From an uncultured Methanobrevibacter sp. (GTDB lineage Archaea > Methanobacteriota > Methanobacteria > Methanobacteriales > Methanobacteriaceae): a DNA stretch of 7,474 nucleotides. The translations under genes were made by a program, and so were the position numbers. Shown here in pieces: positions 5,776 through 7,474 of this stretch (its first letter is position 1; each line of letters opens with the position of its first letter). A model generated the notes under the pieces. It made no database searches, was not told where the DNA came from, and worked only from the letters and a program-made list of their open reading frames with translations. The DNA lies in contig NZ_CALDKF010000036.1 of the NCBI RefSeq assembly GCF_937898925.1, positions 1 through 7,474 on the forward strand, given 5' to 3'.

Positions 5776-6906
5776 ATGAGAAAATTTATGAATGTATTAG
5801 ACTTATTTTGTGGAGCTGGTGGATTAAGTTTAGGCTTTGAAATGGCTGGATTTAATATATTGGCTGGTTTTGAAATAGAACCTAATTTTTTAGATACATA
5901 TAAAAATTCTCATCCTAATACTAAAGGTTTTAATGTAGATTTAAATAGCATTGATATTCTTTCTTTTCTAAAAGATAATAACATAGACCCTAAAGATATT
6001 GATGTTGTAATTGGAGGACCTCCTTGTCAAGGATTTAGTACTGTTGGAAATAGGATGATTGACGATCCGCGAAATAATTTAGTTAGAATTTATGCAGACA
6101 TCGTTAATGAAATTAAACCTAAGATGTTCTTAATGGAAAATGTTTCTGGATTAGCCTCTATGAAAAATGGTCAAGGAGATTTAATAAAAGATGAATTAAT
6201 TGATATTTTTAATGAAATAGGGTATAATGTAAAGTCTAAAGTTTTATTAGCTGCAGATTATGGGGTGCCTCAATTCAGAAAAAGAATTTTCTTCGTAGGC
6301 ATTAGAAAAAATTACAAGACAACTTTCAAATTTCCTAAGCCAACTCATCATGATAAAAACTCTTTATTAACTTATTATGAAAATTCTAATATGTATTTAA
6401 CTGTAAGAGATGCCATCTCTGATTTACCTACAATTGAATGTAATGAATCTGCAGAAGAGTATGATAAATATCCGGAAAATGATTATCAAAAATTTTGTAG
6501 AGAAAAAAGTCCAAGATTATTTAATCATAAAGCACCAAATCATTCAAAAGTAGTTATTGAAAGGATAAAAAACATCCCTCAAGGTGGAAACCATGGAGAT
6601 CTACCAGATGATTTAAAACTTAAAAGAGGGTATCCTAACATTTATGGAAAATTAGATGAGAATAAACCTGCTGATACAATTACAGGTAATTGTGGCTGTG
6701 CTTCTGCTCCTGGAAGATTTTTACATCCCACATCTAATAGGGTCATAACTGTTAGAGAAGCTTCTAGATTGCAATCTTTTCCCGATTATGTCGAATTCAT
6801 GGGTTCAAGTAGTCAACAATATAAACAAGTCGGGAATGCTGTACCTCCATTACTAGCAAAAGCTATTGCTTTGGAAATGAAAAAATCTTTGTCAAAAGTA
6901 GAATAA
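5776..6906 (+). CDS. DNA (cytosine-5-)-methyltransferase, canonical Dcm-type
   Basis: This is a complete cytosine-5 methyltransferase of about 376 residues counted from the ATG at 5776. Motif I DLFCGAGG is at 9-16. The motif IV GGPPCQGFS stretch carries nucleophile Cys84. ENV of motif VI is at 121-123, QFRKR of motif VIII at 166-170, the target-recognition region is about 185-315 with an IPQGGN segment near 267-272 and PADTIT near 298-303, motif IX RVITVREASRLQSFPD is at 322-337 and GNAVPP of motif X at 353-358. The start is ambiguous: TTG 5737, ATG 5776 and ATG 5788 are in frame and none has a good ribosome binding site; 5788 begins right at the family's usual N-terminus. It differs clearly from the minus-strand methyltransferase in motif I, motif X and target-recognition region, so the two probably have different targets. 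It lies stop-to-stop against a winged-helix gene, with a likely nuclease gene beyond it. Confidence 0.95.
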   Translation: MRKFMNVLDLFCGAGGLSLGFEMAGFNILAGFEIEPNFLDTYKNSHPNTKGFNVDLNSIDILSFLKDNNIDPKDIDVVIGGPPCQGFSTVGNRMIDDPRNNLVRIYADIVNEIKPKMFLMENVSGLASMKNGQGDLIKDELIDIFNEIGYNVKSKVLLAADYGVPQFRKRIFFVGIRKNYKTTFKFPKPTHHDKNSLLTYYENSNMYLTVRDAISDLPTIECNESAEEYDKYPENDYQKFCREKSPRLFNHKAPNHSKVVIERIKNIPQGGNHGDLPDDLKLKRGYPNIYGKLDENKPADTITGNCGCASAPGRFLHPTSNRVITVREASRLQSFPDYVEFMGSSSQQYKQVGNAVPPLLAKAIALEMKKSLSKVE

Positions 6907-7167
6907 TTATTTTGTTATTTTATGTAAATAATTTAATATATCTTCACTTTTTTTACTTAATTTAAATTTTTTATTTTTTCTGGCATATGGATTAATGCAT
7001 ATTATGTAATTTTTATTTTCTAATTCTTTTAAATTTGTAGAGATATGGCTCAGATAAAATTTTTGGGATGATAATTCTTTCGGAGTTTTGATTCCATTTT
7101 TTAATTGTAATATTATATGGAATCTTATTCGACTTTTCAAAATATAACTCAACTCTTTATCAATCAT
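6907..7167 (-). CDS. Small winged helix-turn-helix regulator
   Basis: This 86-residue basic protein has the shape of an archaeal ArsR/MarR-like winged-helix transcription factor. It shows an N-terminal helix (about 5-24), KTPKEL as the second HTH helix (about 27-33), a recognition helix YLSHISTNLKELENKNY (about 38-54) and a wing containing ICINPYARKNKKFKL, which matches the LNPEARKG..Y.LT pattern common in this group. No ligand-binding domain is present. ATG at 7167 follows a GGGGAAAA stretch that may serve as RBS. The stop codon directly abuts that of the cytosine-5 methyltransferase on the other strand. A palindrome lies 16 bases before the start and abuts the promoter of the diverging gene. 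By position it could be the control protein of the second RM system, though general regulation is possible. Confidence 0.72.
   Translation of the reverse strand: MIDKELSYILKSRIRFHIILQLKNGIKTPKELSSQKFYLSHISTNLKELENKNYIICINPYARKNKKFKLSKKSEDILNYLHKITK
6948..6979 (+). terminator. T-rich tracts downstream of the plus-strand methyltransferase
   Basis: T7 (6948-6954), T6 (6967-6972) and T6 (6974-6979) lie 42-73 bases after the methyltransferase stop, inside the opposing winged-helix gene. They could end the plus-strand transcript in the archaeal way. They equally reflect Lys codons (AAA) of the opposite gene, so support is weak. Confidence 0.3.
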
Positions 7168-7183
7168 AAATTTTCCCCATTTT

Positions 7184-7201
7184 GTTACATAAATATGTAA
7201 C
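7184..7201. promoter_or_regulatory. Perfect palindrome, probable operator for the winged-helix regulator
   Basis: GTTACATA and its exact reverse complement TATGTAAC flank a 2-base AA spacer. The site lies between two divergent genes, 16 bases from the regulator start at 7167 and directly next to a TATA box at 7202-7209. An 18-bp symmetric site suits a dimeric winged-helix protein. Binding here would cover the leader of the regulator gene on one side and the BRE of the right-hand gene on the other. Confidence 0.6.
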
Positions 7202-7209
7202 TATATATA
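7202..7209 (+). promoter_or_regulatory. TATA box of the right-hand gene, probably giving a leaderless transcript
   Basis: TATATATA is centred about 31 bases before the ATG at 7237. With the usual archaeal spacing, transcription would start at about 7232-7237, leaving practically no leader, and no ribosome binding site is visible. The box is symmetric and could also serve the regulator gene on the minus strand, about 38 bases from its ATG. Confidence 0.5.
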
Positions 7210-7236
7210 AAAATTGTTTTTTACTTAAATAAAATT

Positions 7237-7474
7237 ATGTATTTAGAAGACAATCAATTGGAAGAGATATATAATGAGTTATCTAGTTATCATAAACAAT
7301 ATCTAGATGAAGATGGGGTGAAACTTCCTCGTTGGAAAATAGGTGAAAAATATTCTAGACGGGGATTAGCATTAATATATTTATATGTTAATCGCGAAGA
7401 GCCAGTTTCAAAAAAAGATTTAACTGATTTTGTTTTACAATATCCATCAAGAGGTAAATCATCCGATATCCAGG
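7237..7474 (+). CDS. Probable restriction endonuclease of the second RM system, N-terminus only (3' partial)
   Basis: The frame from the ATG at 7237 stays open to the right edge, giving 79 complete codons. The N-terminal region is helical and contains LPRWKIGEKYSRRGLALIYLYVNREEPVSKKDLTDFVLQ in two adjoining pieces. This resembles the N-terminal domain of a group of type II restriction enzymes that often carry a C-terminal HNH domain, where a YLY.N...PVSK.ELT.F stretch recurs. The recall is from memory and the catalytic part lies outside the window. Its position beside a cytosine-5 methyltransferase and a small regulator supports this reading. A palindrome and TATA box immediately upstream suggest regulated expression. 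Confidence 0.5.
   Translation, partial: MYLEDNQLEEIYNELSSYHKQYLDEDGVKLPRWKIGEKYSRRGLALIYLYVNREEPVSKKDLTDFVLQYPSRGKSSDIQ

Noticed and set aside
1..7474. CRISPR array, tRNA, rRNA or insertion sequence
   Set aside because: No regularly spaced repeats, tRNA-like cloverleaf, rRNA-like stretch, transposase or terminal inverted repeats were seen on reading both strands.

Overview
The window is AT-rich and carries archaeal signals: TATA-box-like elements about 25-35 bases before starts, a GGTG-type ribosome binding site, probable leaderless starts, and a DUF975-type membrane protein fragment. It most resembles a methanogen of the Methanobrevibacter/Methanosphaera kind. That assignment rests on composition and gene style only. 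The content is a compact defence island: two cytosine-5 DNA methyltransferases, two or three nucleases, a small regulator, and a large protein that looks related to DrmE of the DISARM anti-phage system.

Layout. (1) Bases 1-2556, plus strand: one reading frame, open at the left edge. It begins as a DUF975-like integral membrane protein and changes without a frame break into a large soluble, DrmE-like protein with an acidic linker. (2) Bases 2589-5590, minus strand: an operon-like unit read right to left. It starts with a 20-codon RBS-equipped ORF ending in TAA, followed in the same frame by a putative PD-(D/E)XK nuclease, then a cytosine-5 methyltransferase with variant motifs, then an HNH endonuclease coupled to it by a TAATG overlap. 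(3) Bases 5591-5775: an AT-rich divergent promoter region with a 10-bp-arm inverted repeat. (4) Bases 5776-6906, plus strand: a second, canonical cytosine-5 methyltransferase. (5) Bases 6907-7167, minus strand: a small winged-helix regulator placed stop-to-stop against it. (6) A perfect 8-bp-arm palindrome abutting a TATA box at 7184-7209. (7) The start of a plus-strand gene at 7237 that runs off the right edge and is probably the restriction enzyme of the second system.

Reading together: the minus-strand unit looks like one restriction-modification (RM) system with an unexpected extra nuclease. The methyltransferase at 5776, the winged-helix gene and the gene at 7237 look like a second RM system whose nuclease may be controlled by the small regulator through the palindrome, a design analogous to bacterial C-protein control. 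The DrmE-like gene has no DISARM partner in the window, and its 5' end is joined to an unrelated membrane-protein gene. The main points to check are this chimeric gene, the in-frame stop at the head of the minus-strand operon, and the regulator/palindrome pair.
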